The notes beneath the pieces were generated by a model. The model did not search any database, was not told the DNA's origin, and was given only the letters and a program-made list of their open reading frames with translations. A stretch of DNA of 64,000 bases. It comes from Stomorhina lunata. Lineage: Eukaryota; Arthropoda; Insecta; Diptera; Rhiniidae. Position numbers and translations under genes: made by a program. Location: positions 37,733,792-37,797,791 of the forward strand of contig OW121740.1 in assembly GCA_933228675.1 (NCBI GenBank), given 5' to 3'. Below are positions 45,241 through 55,990 of this stretch, piece after piece; position 1 is the stretch's first letter, and each line of letters opens with the position of its first letter.

Positions 45241-46059
45241 TCACTCATGCTCATCATCAATATTTCCTAATATAATGCCTACAAATTATTGTAACTAACA
45301 ATCGTTAAAATTTTAACGGAATGTCTAGTAAAAACTTTGTTAACTTATGAAGTAAAATCTCGATATTGTTTTGTCGTAGCTGTTTTTATTGTTAAACTCC
45401 AAAAAAAAAAAACTCATCCACATCATCCTCATCGTCATCATCCAAATATCAGTTATTTTTACCAAGTGGCAGGCAACAAATTAAATGAACACAATATTGA
45501 AATAACACGGTAACAAAGTATCAGCTACAAAACATGACAAAACAAAAGGATCAGTTAACTTACAAAATATTTCCTTTGGATGTTTTTCATTTTAAATTGT
45601 CCATTTCGGTGGATGACAATGTAAAGAGATGTGCCAACAACCAGAAAAACTGTCTTCTTTTTTATTTTTCGCCTGTCTTTCTGTCTGTAGTTGTCATCTA
45701 AAAAATAGTAAAAACTCCTCTAAACTATCATGTTCTTGTGCGCCAGGTTTCAAGTTTTAATACTTAAGTTGAGTTGTTGCAAAAGACGCCTCCATCTCCA
45801 TCTCCTACTCCTTTTCTTCTTATATATATTGGCGTTTATTTTAAGAATTGGAGCTGTTGTTTGGTTTTCTTTAACCTTTTCAACCCGAATTGCTGCGAAA
45901 TGACAGCAACAAATGCACTACTGACAGCTGCTGCAGCAGCGCCAATTTAACCTTAAACACAACTGACAAATGTTTTAGGAAGGTGGCAACACCATTTATT
46001 TGATATTTGTTGTATTTGAAATGGGGAACAGTGGTTCGAGGGTAAAGGCTTTATAAGCT
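45241..46059. other. Non-repetitive stretch, no gene seen
   Basis: Holds a CATCATCC microsatellite-like tract (about 45413-45445) and GACAGCTGCTGCAGCAGCGC near 45925. There is no open frame of note and no transposon end. Confidence 0.45.
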
Positions 46060-46595
46060 GGAACATACACCTTATTAACTCATCACCTCCGGCCTTCAAA
46101 ATCTGCTCGGCACCCGCAGCTTTGTTATTTTTCAGTCGAGTTATTGCAATTCTAACCTCATTTTGGTTGGGGTAATAACGTCGTCATCATTTATTTGTTT
46201 GGCGTGTCAACTTGATCGCTTTAATTTGACATCAGCAATTTGCCAAAGTGCTCCTTCCATAGTTCCAGTTCGCTGTCTGTATCTGTCGCCAGGTTTCCTT
46301 GGTCATCCTTACAAAAGAAGATACACTTGCCAAAAACATCTGTTTGGTGTTAAACTTTTTGGTAGAATTTTATTTTGGGACTCCTCATCCATCATACCAA
46401 TAGAATTTAGGCAGCTGCCTTCATGGAATTGGCAATAAGTTCGTTTCAAGCAATCGGTAGCAGTTTTATGAGATTTGTTCTTGGTGACGTCAACATTTCT
46501 GTATGTTCCTCGACGCACTCAGACTTGTTATTTCCTTTGCTGCAACAAAGTATTGATCGGAGTCCATATTAGCGCCCAATATACTTGAGTGAGAT
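46060..46595 (-). pseudogene. RTE-like LINE relic: end of endonuclease, linker, start of reverse transcriptase
   Basis: Read on the minus strand across frameshifts: an endonuclease end resembling NMDSDQYFVAAKE (about 46590-46530), then DDQGNLATDTDSELELWKEH, GKLLMSN and NEVRIAITRLKNNKAAGADQ ... KAGGDELI (46300-46075). This series is typical of the endonuclease-reverse transcriptase proteins of RTE-related (CFDP2-like) LINEs, between the endonuclease and palm domains. It continues the fragment at 47456-47705, from which it is separated by another LINE. It is heavily decayed. Confidence 0.75.
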
Positions 46596-46599
46596 TTAG

Positions 46600-47455
46600 C
46601 TTGAACTCGCTTGATGAGATAAAATCCACAACAACTCTAGGGAATCTCGATATAAATCGAGAGAAGTTATTACCGACATCAAAAGCAATAAGTTTTGATA
46701 GAAAGCCTTGGAAATATCCAGAGCCACAACTTTACTTTTGCCAAAATGGTATACCATTAATCCCAAAAGAAGGGATCTTACGTAGAGCGAAATTTATACT
46801 GCCGATCGCTTAGTAGGTTGATAGATTCCAAATATTTAACAGGATAATGGTTTACCATAATCTCCAAAACTTTGGAGAGTACAGAACAAATTGCTATTGG
46901 GCGATAATTTTCAGGGTTTCCCGTTTTAGAAATTGGCGTTACGTTGGCAATCTTCAAACGCCGAGAAAATGCACCAGCATGGTACAAGGTGCTGAAAAAG
47001 GTTAGTTAATGAACGCGAAAGCGTCGAACTGCACTGCTTTAAGACCAGTGCTGGAATACCATCCGGCCCTAGAGACTAATTTACATTGAGATCCGCTACA
47101 ACCTATTTTACAGCACGGGCGCGAAACAATATCTTTGGTTTAGTTACAGATATTCTTTGGAGTTATGGCAGATGTTGAGTACTTTCTGGCCAGCGAGAAT
47201 AACTTGCGAAAAATTAAGCTAAAAGGTTAGCTTTATCAACCGGGTCTGTGAATGTTTGACCATAGAAATTGTAGAACTAGCATTATTCTTAACTCATTTA
47301 ACGAACGACCAGAAACTCTTACTGTTCCGAGGAGCAGCAAGAATTTAAATATAAAGATCCTTTTCGTACAGAGATTATTTATGTATTAATACTTTGGCAC
47401 ATGTACAATTTGCATGTTTGCGTTGCAAATCATAACTCAATTTTGGTTGGAGGCT
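46600..47455 (-). pseudogene. Reverse transcriptase relic of a second LINE
   Basis: On the minus strand: PRNSKSFWSFVK, a segment like VVADLNVN..LGPDGIPALVLK, then FSRRLKIANVTPISKTGN, ENYRPIAICSVLSKVLEIMV and LLSDRQYKFR (46987-46778), then VVALDISKAFYQ (about 46740). The order corresponds to the N-terminal reverse transcriptase blocks of jockey/CR1-type LINEs. Several frameshifts and stops are present. It lies between two halves of an RTE-like LINE and so was probably inserted into it. Confidence 0.75.
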
Positions 47456-47705
47456 ATTCACATACGCTTCCTCAAGTTGATCATAAAGCGATTATTTAAT
47501 GTCAAAATCTTTTTCCTCTGAAATCAGATTTCGCATTCTTTTGTTCACCATAAAACCACAACCAAATTCGTGTCTTCTTTCATAGAATCTATAATATAGG
47601 TCACCTTTTGGTGTCTTGGAGAAGCTGTGACCATTCCATCTTATCTCCTTTATAGCAGTCACTTCTTTTTCTTCTTCTGTTATCCTTGACCCCCAGTGCA
47701 GCAAA
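47456..47705 (-). pseudogene. RTE-like LINE endonuclease fragment
   Basis: The minus strand reads VTAIKEIRWNGHSFSKTP, YERRHEFGCGFMVNKRMRNL and DFDIKS, the early part of an apurinic-like endonuclease (the E in the AIKEIRW block corresponds to the metal-binding glutamate region). 48780-48975 contains a second copy of the same segment. The fragment breaks at about 47456 where the other LINE begins. Confidence 0.75.
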
Positions 47706-48419
47706 TGGCCTCAACCATCCTTTTATATCGAACTCTATTGCGATGTATGGTTTGCTGCTTCCAACTCCGCATCAATTGACCTTCATCACGTTCTATCAGG
47801 TGAACTAATACGACGGCCGCTTCCCTATGGATTCCGATGAAGCGCTTGTCGAACAATGTTAGTATTTTTGCTTCGAAGTGTGTGAGCCAACCCCCGCCAT
47901 TCCTATGGATTCCAATGAAGCGCATGTCGAACAATGTTAGTATTTTTCCTTCGAAGTATGTGAGCTATCCCCCGTCATTCCCGTTGACATAGCTCTATAG
48001 AAGCAGGGATTTGGTTTGTCACTTCAAACTTTTCTTTATGCCTATAGTCGGTTTTATAGTCCAATATCTGCGCATAGAATTGGTTTCATTCATCATAATG
48101 TTCTTGCATAGATTAGGCACCTCCAAAATCCTTGTACCAGCTGCCGTAGTGGGGGGATTTCTGGCATGATTATCCCTTGGAGTAGTATATTCTGTAATAT
48201 TATTTCTTTCCATGCTTAAAACATAGTAAGTGCTAAGTCGATGGGTGATGAGTCCAAAGACACGAGTCACGTTTGTATAGCGAGCCGTTCGATCCAAGAC
48301 AGACGCCCGCTTGCAGCTGCAACTAACATGTTGAACATACGCTGCATTTTCGTACTTTACCAAGTATAATTATCTAAGACCCTTATTCCAAATACGTCGA
48401 AGTGGCTCTAAGATAATTC
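47706..48419. other. Spacer between two RTE-like relics, with a 78-bp tandem duplication
   Basis: CCTATGGATTCC(G/A)ATGAAGC and following sequence repeat at 47824 and 47902, period 78 bp. A 114-codon frame on the minus strand (48363-48019) has no recognisable domain and could be remnant transposon sequence. It is not called as a gene. Confidence 0.5.
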
Positions 48420-49045
48420 CCTCTCATATTAGCCCTGACCTAGAATCCCACACGGATTGTTTACCGCATCTTCAACTAGGTTGCTTGGGTTTCCAGGATG
48501 TACCACGATTAAGTTAGAGTAGGAATTGGATGTAGTTCTTTCCTGGTAGCTGGAGATACCAGGCAGCAGCTGCACCCCATTTCAATCAGCCAGTATTATT
48601 TTAACGTCATGGTTGAGGCATCTATCATAGACTTTCTCAAGTTAATCATAAAAGAATTATTAAACGTCATCATATTGTTCCTCTGCGGGTGCGTGAGCAC
48701 ACATCAGGCTCTGATGAAAGTATTTAGCTATAACACGTATTGTCGCTAACCTCTCACTTACTGGGGTGAACCTGGAAAGCAAATTTCGCATTATTTTGTT
48801 CAACAAAAAACCACAATCAAATTCGCGTCATTTTTTATGGCATCATAATGTAGGTCACTTTTTGGTGTCTTGGCGACGATATGATCATTCCATTTTATCT
48901 CCTAAAAAGAAGTCACATCATGTTTATATTCATTAAGAACATCCATTAACTAGTTCACAGCAACTCCTTTCTAAAGAGTTCGGATGTTGCAGGTGCTGAA
49001 CCTTAAATCAGGGTTCTTTTTTCGTTTTCCAACATTAGGAGGGAC
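48420..49045 (-). pseudogene. RTE-like LINE endonuclease relic, second copy
   Basis: The minus strand begins near 49030 with LRFSTCNIRTL, then VLNEYKHDV, EIKWNDHIVAKTPKSDLHY, then after a break FMINLRK..YDRCLNHDVKIILAD (48640-48575). NIRTL and the DVKII block are landmarks of the endonuclease domain of RTE-related elements. Multiple stops are present. It ends beside family-R copy 5, whose TT flank abuts at 49051. Confidence 0.75.
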
Positions 49046-49223
49046 TGCTTTTATACCCTTCACCACCATAGGTGGAAAGGTTATTATAAGTTTGTGCTAA
49101 TGTATGTAACGCAAAGAAATATTTGTCTTAGACCCTTTTAGTATACCAATAGGCTTAGAATCACTTTCTGAGTCGATTTAGCGATGTCAATCCGTCCGTC
49201 TGGCTGGATGGCTGGCTGGACCC

Positions 49224-49814
49224 TAGGGTTGCCAGACACAAATCCTGAAAAAGCTGGACATAAGAAAAAAAAAAGCTTGACAACCCAAAAATTAGTTGGA
49301 CATTAATAACAAAAAACTTGCTTTAATAATTTGCTTCGATGAATCATTAATATTTTAATAAATCGAGAAAAAATTAAATCGTCCGAGATGCTGAAGATAA
49401 CACATCTGGAACAATTTTTAACAGAAAACACATACTATTCGTGTTTGTCGATGACATTGATATCATGGGACGCATATTGAGCTATTTGACTGCAACAAAA
49501 GTATTCGAAAACTTTTGACAATTCGATTAATATAAAAAATGGAAAGGGCAAGTAGAGGAAAATCTTTCAAAGGTTGACCTACGAATTGGAGAACATGCGC
49601 ACATGATTGAAGCGCATGGAATTCTAAAATATGGTCGGCCTTTGCAAAAATTTTTATTGCATTCTTTATCATAAATATTGTTTTTCTTTAAAAATATTAA
49701 AAAAAAAATCAATTATTCACCTTTTAGCTGGACAAATTTAATTTTAGCTTGACACTGGACAAGCACTAAAAAAACTGGACAATCCAGTCAAATCCAGCCT
49801 GACTGGCAACCCTA
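49224..49814. mobile_element. hAT-like non-autonomous element, 8-bp duplication
   Basis: 591 bp with 12-bp perfect inverted ends TAGGGTTGCCAG, flanked by the 8-bp direct repeat CTGGACCC (49216-49223, 49815-49822). Other R copies show the unoccupied site GGCTGGACCCCC. Subterminal motifs GCTGGACA and TTGGACA recur, and their complements occur at the other end, as expected for transposase-binding sites. The middle (49540-49680) contains a segment shared with family S (GGAATTCTAAAATATG). No transposase is present. Confidence 0.9.
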
Positions 49815-50002
49815 CTGGACCCCCATGTAAACCATGTAATCAAAGTGCAGGTCGCAATTCTAAAGATAATTTGATGAAAATTTGGCACATATTAGTTTTT
49901 TGATAGTTGGACCATGGCTATTGGAATTCGTCAAAATCGATCCATTATTTATGGTACCTCCCATGGTCACACTTCCCGGAGTTGTTATTTTAGCCACAAA
50001 TA

Positions 50003-51306
50003 ATGGGTGTTTTTTTTAGTGGTATAGAACTTCAAATTGAAATAAAATACAAGAAAATCGTTTTAATGTCCATCAATTTGGCTTTATTGGAAGGATAATT
50101 TTATGCCATTAATGTTTAAATATGATTTTGGGCATGTGGCCGCCGCGGCTGGATCGAATAAAGCCAATTCTACAGGTCCAATTTTCAACTACTTTTTCGA
50201 GCATATGGGGCCGTATGTTGGCAATAACGCCACGAATGTTGGCTTCCAAGTCCCCTAACGTTTCTGGTTTGTTGGCGTAGACGAGCGACTTCACATATCC
50301 CCAAAGAAAATAATCCAGTGGTGTCAAATCGCACGGTCTTGGTGGCCAATTGACAGGTCCATTCCGCGAAATAATGCGCTCATCGAATGTTTCCTTCAAT
50401 AAATCAATTGTGACGTGCGCTGTGTGTCATGTAGCGCCGTCTTGTTGGAACCACAACTCATCCACATTATTGCCATCCAATTGGGGAACAAAATAGTCGG
50501 TTATCATGGCTCTATACCGGTCTCCATTTATGGTAACTGACTCTCCAGCATTATTTCGGAAGAAGTATGGCCCAATGACTCCACCAGCCCATAGAGCACA
50601 CCAAACAGTCAGTTTTTGTGGATGTAATGGCGTCTCAAGGGTCTCATGTGGATTCTCTTCACTCCAAATGCGGCAATTTTGCTTGTTGACGTAGCCATTC
50701 AACCAAAAATGAGCCTCATCACTGAACAAAATTTTGCGATGAAAATCAGCATCGAGATCAATCTCATTTTCGGCCCATACACCAAAATCACGACGCATTG
50801 CATGGTCTCGCGGCTTTAATTCTTGCACAAGCTGGATCTTGTAAGGTCGCAAGCCAAGATCTTTGCGCAAAATCTTCCATAAAGTTGATGGACAAAGCTC
50901 CAATTGCTGTGCACGGTGGCGAATCGATTCATTCGGGTCCTCTTCAACACTTTGCTCTACAGCGGCAATTGTTTCTTCGGTGCGCACTGTTCGACGTCGC
51001 TGCGGATGCGTATTATCACATAGAGTAAACGTAGTGCGAAAACGATCCATGGTTAACCGAATTAATTGCTCTGATGGACGATTATGTCGACCATAAAATG
51101 GACGGAGCTTGCGGTAAACTTCGCGAACTGAACCATTATTTTCGAAATAAATTTGCACGATTTGCAAGCGTTGTTCTTTTGTCAACCTGTTCATGATGAA
51201 ATGGCAAACCAAACTAAATATTAATCACTTGACAGCTGACAAAATGGCCGCCAGTTAAAAAAGTGATGCCAACTTAAAGTTCTATACCTCAATAAAAAAC
51301 ACCCGA
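50003..51306 (-). mobile_element. Tc1-mariner-superfamily transposon, nearly complete
   Basis: 1304 bp inserted at TA (50001-50002 and 51307-51308) in family-R copy 5. Inverted ends match well: GGGTGTTTTTTTTAGTGG on the left and GGGTGTTTTTTATTGAGG from the right, then TATAGAACTT and AAGTTG/AAATTG. The sole gene runs on the minus strand and has one premature stop. The TA duplication and the DDE_3 transposase place it in the IS630-Tc1-mariner superfamily. Relatively little decay suggests a recent insertion. Confidence 0.93.
50109..51194 (-). pseudogene. DDE_3/Tc1-mariner-type transposase with one in-frame stop
   Basis: 362 codons from ATG 51194 (MNRLTKEQRLQIV) to TAA 50109. Residues 1-110 form the helix-turn-helix DNA-binding part (IYFENNGSVREVYRKLR; SIRHRAQQLELCPSTLWKIL). 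The catalytic domain shows D159 (ILFSDEAHF), D252 (LWFQQDGAT) and D289 (WPPRPCDLTPLDYFLWGYVK), with 36 residues between the second and third. Codon 256 is TGA (50427-50429), where a Cys codon would continue the usual QDGATCH block. One base change thus removes the last catalytic residue. Otherwise the frame is open over its whole length. A TTG-initiated extension to 51212 is possible but unnecessary. Confidence 0.93.
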
Positions 51307-51702
51307 TATCAATGTTTTTTCATGAAATATAAAACAAATACTGCTTATGTGAACCAAAATCACTGTACCAAATTTCGGTCGTTGAAATCGGTCCACATTT
51401 GACCATAGCTCCCATACAAACACTTCTGTCAAAAAGCACTAAATGAGACAAAAATCTCTAAAACGCTCATATATCTGAAGATAATGAGAATTTTCAGTTC
51501 ATTTTTTGCTTACATAATTTTTGTAGAAACTGTAATCAAATTGCCAAATTTCGAGATAATCGTCATGTGACCCTAGCTCTCATGTAAGCCCAAATGACTG
51601 AAACAGCTTAAATATAAAAGTTTTGAGAAAGAAATGTTTGTATGATGGCAAAATTTAGCAAATATAGCACTTTCTTTCGACTATAGCACTTTCTTACTTG
51701 TT

Positions 51703-52423
51703 ATACCCTTCACCACCATTATAAGTATTATAAGTTTGTGCTGATAGAAATATTTGTCTTAGACCCACCTTTTAGTATACCAATAGGCTTAGAATCACTT
51801 TCTGAGTCGATTTAGCGATGTCCATCCGTCCGTCTGGCTGGCTGGACCCCCATGTAAACCTTGTAATCAAACTACAGGTCGCAATTCTAAAGATAATTTG
51901 ATGAAATTTGGCACAGATCATTTCTTTGATAATGGGACCATGGCTATTGAAATTGGTCAAAATCGGTCCATTATTTCTGGTACCTCCCACAGGTCCCACT
52001 TCCCGGAATTGATGTATTGGCCACAAATATCAATATTTTTTCATGAAATTTATGTAAACTAAAATCACTGTACTAAATTTCGTTAAAATCGGTCCACATT
52101 TGACCATAGCTCCCGTACAAACTTTTCTTTTAAAACGCACTAAATGAGACAAAAAATCACTAAAACGCTCGTAAATCTAAGAGATAATGAAAATTTTTAA
52201 TATATTTTTTGAATACATAATTTTTGTAACAACTGTAATCAATTTGCCAAATTTCGAGATAATCGATCCACATTTGACCTTAGGTCTCATGTAAGTCCAA
52301 ATGACGGAAACAGCTTAAATTTAGCAAATATTTGTCTTTATACTGGAACAATAACACTTTTGACCTTAGTGGTGAAGGGTATTGTATGGTCGGGCTTGAC
52401 CGATTATAGCACTTTCTTACTTG
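51703..52423 (+). mobile_element. Dispersed family R element, copy 6
   Basis: Head-to-tail with copy 5, sharing the TT at 51701-51702. It starts ATACCCTTCACCACC and ends CTTACTTG, followed by TT. Small deletions remove GGTGGAAAGG near the start and ATCAAATACTGC-type sequence near 52050. A TT-specific insertion directly beside an existing TT flank, or unequal exchange, could yield this arrangement. Confidence 0.88.
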
Positions 52424-52477
52424 TTATTCTTAATTTTAGGTTTTTCATAGTAATTGATTCTTTTTTGAAGTGGGTTA

Positions 52478-52690
52478 CTATCCCGACGCCCCAACCCATT
52501 TGTTATCGTTCTTATGAGAGAACAAGCGGCACATGTTAGCTAACTACAGTCATGGGTGTTAACGTAGTTACACGGGTGATACCACGAGGAGGTCAGTAAG
52601 GTAAGTCTGGACTTACAAAGTTAAGACCAATCAAAACTGTTGCCTGGTATCCAACATCCCCTACATCAATACAACATATAGAGTTGCTTT
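52478..52690 (-). repeat. Dispersed family S, copy 2
   Basis: The minus strand reads TGTAGGGGATGTTGGATACC, TTGGTCTTAACTT, CCTCCTCGTGGTATCACCCG, GTTAACACCCATGACTG and ATAAGAACGATAAC, matching 15608-15830 and 56690-56840. Only the first part of the family is present. Confidence 0.65.
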
Positions 52691-53298
52691 ATGAAATTAT
52701 TACTTATTATTATTATTATTTAATGAATCAATTATCCAAATAGGAGCCACAAAATATGTGTCAACATTTATTTCCAGTCTCAAGAGTCTAGACTCTTCAA
52801 ACATTCTCTGTTGAAAGATACATTCAGTAACAGTTAACTCTATGTTTCATGCAAATTATTGACCATTTGTTAGAAAATATTCTAGTAATTATGTTTTTAA
52901 AAAATTTACTTATCATTCCAAACCACAGTTAACAATTTTCATCTTAATATTTCCTCCGTCAAGTCATTCTTTTGGAAACTACCGACTAACTATCAGAGCT
53001 ATCGTATCCCGTCCAAGTAATAAACAAATGCAACGAAATTTATATTTAAAAAAGAATAAAGTTTTTTTATTTTTTGTTGAGCAAAAATCACAGAAGAAGT
53101 AACAAAAAAAAAAAAAAAATAAATAAATATCTTTGGAAAAAATATCAAATGACGACAGTTTTAGGACGTCGTCTAATCTAAATGTCTACCTTGAAAAGAT
53201 TTACTGCAGAAATTTATAAACATGAGCGTTTTTTCTGCCACATCCAAACAGTTTGTTTACAGCATTGATCTGTCTTTCTTTAAGAATAGCAACAACAA
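52691..53298. other. AT-rich stretch, no gene seen
   Basis: Includes a TTA microsatellite (about 52703-52722) and a poly-A run (about 53105-53120). There are no motifs I can assign. Confidence 0.4.
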
Positions 53299-55990
53299 CA
53301 AGTAAGAAATTGCTATAGTCGGTCAAGCCCGACTATACGATACCATTCACCACTAAGGTCAAAGATGCTCTTTTTCCTGTATAAAGACAAATATTTGATA
53401 AATTTTGCTTACATTTTCTCAAAACTTATATATTTAAGCCGTTTCCATCATTTGGACTTATATGAGAGCTAGGGTCAAATGTGAACCGATTATCTCGAAA
53501 TTTGGCAAATTGATTACAGTTTTTACAAAAATTATGTTTTGCAAAAAATAAACTCAAAATTTTCACGATCTTCAGATTTACGAACATTTTAATGATTTTT
53601 GTTTCATTTAGTGCGTTTTGATAGAAGAGTTTGTATGGGATCTATGGTCAAATGTGGACCGATTTCAAAGAAAATTGGTTAACATATGCAGTACATGTTT
53701 TAAATTTCATGAAAAAATATTGATTTTTGTGAGAGGTACCATAAATAACCATAAAACTATCAAAAAAATGATCTGTGCCAAATTTCATCAAATTATCTTT
53801 AAAATTGCGACCTGTACTTTGATTACAAGGTCTACATGGGGGCCCAGGCAGCCAGTTAGGAGTCCAGACGGACGGACGGACTGACATCGCTAAGTCGAAA
53901 ACAGAAAATTTTCTATATAAAACTTTCTATAGAAAATTTTCTATGTAAAACTTTCTTTAGAAAATTTTCGATATAAAATTTTTCTTTAAAAAATTTTCGA
54001 TAAAATTTTTTTTTTTTTTTGGAAAATTTTCGATATAAATTTTTCTATAGAAAATTTTCAATACAAAACTTTCGATATAACATTTTTCTTTAGAAAATTT
54101 TCGATATACATTTCTTTAAGAAAATTTTTCGATATAAAATTTTTTTAAGAAAATTTTCTATATAAAATTTTTTTAAGAAAATTTTCTATATAAAATTTTT
54201 TTAAGAAAATTTTCGATATAAAATTTTTTTAAGAAAATTTTCGATATAAAATTTTTTTAAGAAAATTTTCGATATAAAATTTTCTAGAAAAAATTTTCGA
54301 TAAAAATTTTTTTATAGAAAATTTTCGATACAAAATTTTTCTATAAAAGATTTTCAATACCAAATTTTTCTATAGAAAATTTTTGATATAAAATTTTTTT
54401 ATAGAAAATTTTCAACATAAAATTTTATTACAATAATAAATAATTGTAATAAATTGGGATTCTTAGTGCAATACACTACAGTAAAACTTTTAAATAAAAT
54501 TTTTCAATAGAAAATTTTTGATATAAAATTTTTCTATTAAAAATTTTCAATATAAAATTTTTCATTAGAAAATTTTCGATATAAAATTTTATTTTTAAAA
54601 ATTTTCGATACAAATTTTTCTTTAGAAAATTTTCGATATAAAGTTTTTCTATAAACAATTTTCGATATTAAATTTTTTAGAAAACTTTTCGATATAAAAC
54701 TTTTCTATAAAAATTTTCAATATAAAATTTTTCTATAAAAATTTTTCGATATAAAATTTTTCTATAGAAAATTTTCAATATAAAATTTTTCTATAGAAAA
54801 TTTTCGATATAAAATTTTTCTATAGAAAATTTTCTTAAAGAAAATTTTCAATATAAAATTTTCATAAAGAAAATTTTCGATATAAAATTTTCCTTTAGAA
54901 AATATTCGATATAAAATTTTTCTTTAGAAAATTTTAGATATAAAATTTTTCTTAAGAAAATTTTACATATAAAGTTTTTCTTAAGAAAATTTTAGATATA
55001 AAGTTTTTCTATAAAAAATGTTTGATACAAAATTTTTTTATAGAAAATTTTTGATATAAAATTTTTCTAGAGAAAATTTTCAATTTAAAATTTTTCTATA
55101 AAAAATTTTTGATATAAAATTTTTCTATAGAAAACTTTTTATTTAAAATTTGTCTTTAGAATACTTTCGATTTAAAATTTTTCTACGGACAATATTCGAT
55201 ATAAAATTTTTCGATAAAAAATTTTTGATAGAAAATTTTCGATACAAAATTGTTCTACAAAAAATTTTCGGTATAAAATTTTTTTATAAACAATTTTCTA
55301 TAGCAATTTTTTCTGTAAAAGATTTTTGATATACATTTTTCTATAAAAGATTTTCAACACAAAATTTTTCTATAAAAGATTTTCGATATAAAATTTTTAT
55401 AAAGAAAAGTTTCAATATTAAATTTTTCTATAGAAAACTTTCTATACATGTAAATTTTTTTTGTATAGAGTATTTTCTATATAAGATAATTCTAAGAAAA
55501 TATTCGATATAAAGTTTTTCTAAAACAATTTTTGATGCAAAATTTTTTTTAGAAATTTTTCGATATAAAATTTTTATAAAGAAAAGTTTCAATATTAAAT
55601 TTTTCTATAGAAAACTTTCTATACATGTAATTTTTTTTGTATAGAGTATTTTCTATATGATAATTCTATAGAAAATATTCGATATAAAATTTTTCTAAAA
55701 CAATTTTCGATGCAATTTTTTTTTTTAGAAATTTTTCGATATAAAATTTTTCCATAGAAAATTTTCGATATAAAATTATTCTATAAAAAATTTTTGACTT
55801 AAAGTTTTACTATAGAAGATTGTTGATATTAAATTTTTTAGAAAACTTTCGATATAAAAATTTTCTATAATGAAATTGATTCTAAGCCTATTGGCATACT
55901 AAAAGATGGGCCTATGACAAATATTTCTATGCGTTACATTCATCAGCACAAACTTATAATACCCTTTCCACCTATGGTGGTGAAGGGTAT
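53299..55990 (-). mobile_element. Dispersed family R element, copy 7, split by a 2-kb array
   Basis: The minus-strand copy spans 53299-53897 and 55869-55990 with its usual ends. The right part begins in GAAATTGATTCTAAGCC and includes GGTGGTGAAGGGTAT. The break falls where other copies have GACTCAGAAAGTGATTCTAAG. Internal deletions also remove about 100 bp around 53660-53750. The inserted array carries part of the foldback-like family. Confidence 0.82.
53898..55868. repeat. 29-bp array inserted in family-R copy 7
   Basis: Units of AGAAAATTTTCGATATAAAA plus TTTTTCTAT, about 28-30 bp, with CTATAG, CTTTAG and TTAAG variants. A non-repeat island at 54424-54490 is essentially identical to 8364-8437 of copy A (TTACAATAATAAATAATTG, GGGATTCTTAGTGCAATACA, CTACAGTAAAACTT). 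Two blocks of about 170-180 bp (55390-55560, 55560-55740) are near duplicates. This links free arrays to the foldback-like family and shows that an array can arrive as an insertion. Confidence 0.88.

Larger units (their letters stand above)
49053..51700 (+). mobile_element. Dispersed family R element, copy 5, twice interrupted
   Basis: Family-R sequence at 49053-49223, 49815-50002 and 51307-51700, interrupted by a hAT-like element and a Tc1-mariner-type transposon. When the insertions and one copy of each duplication are set aside, the landmarks follow in the usual order, which dates R before both. The final segment is shortened (51655-51690 has a duplicated CTATAGCACTTTCTT). The CTTACTTG end shares its TT with the next R copy. 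Confidence 0.88.

Noticed and set aside
46163..46438. 91-codon plus-strand frame
   Set aside because: It is the antisense of the RTE-like LINE relic, which explains the region on the minus strand.
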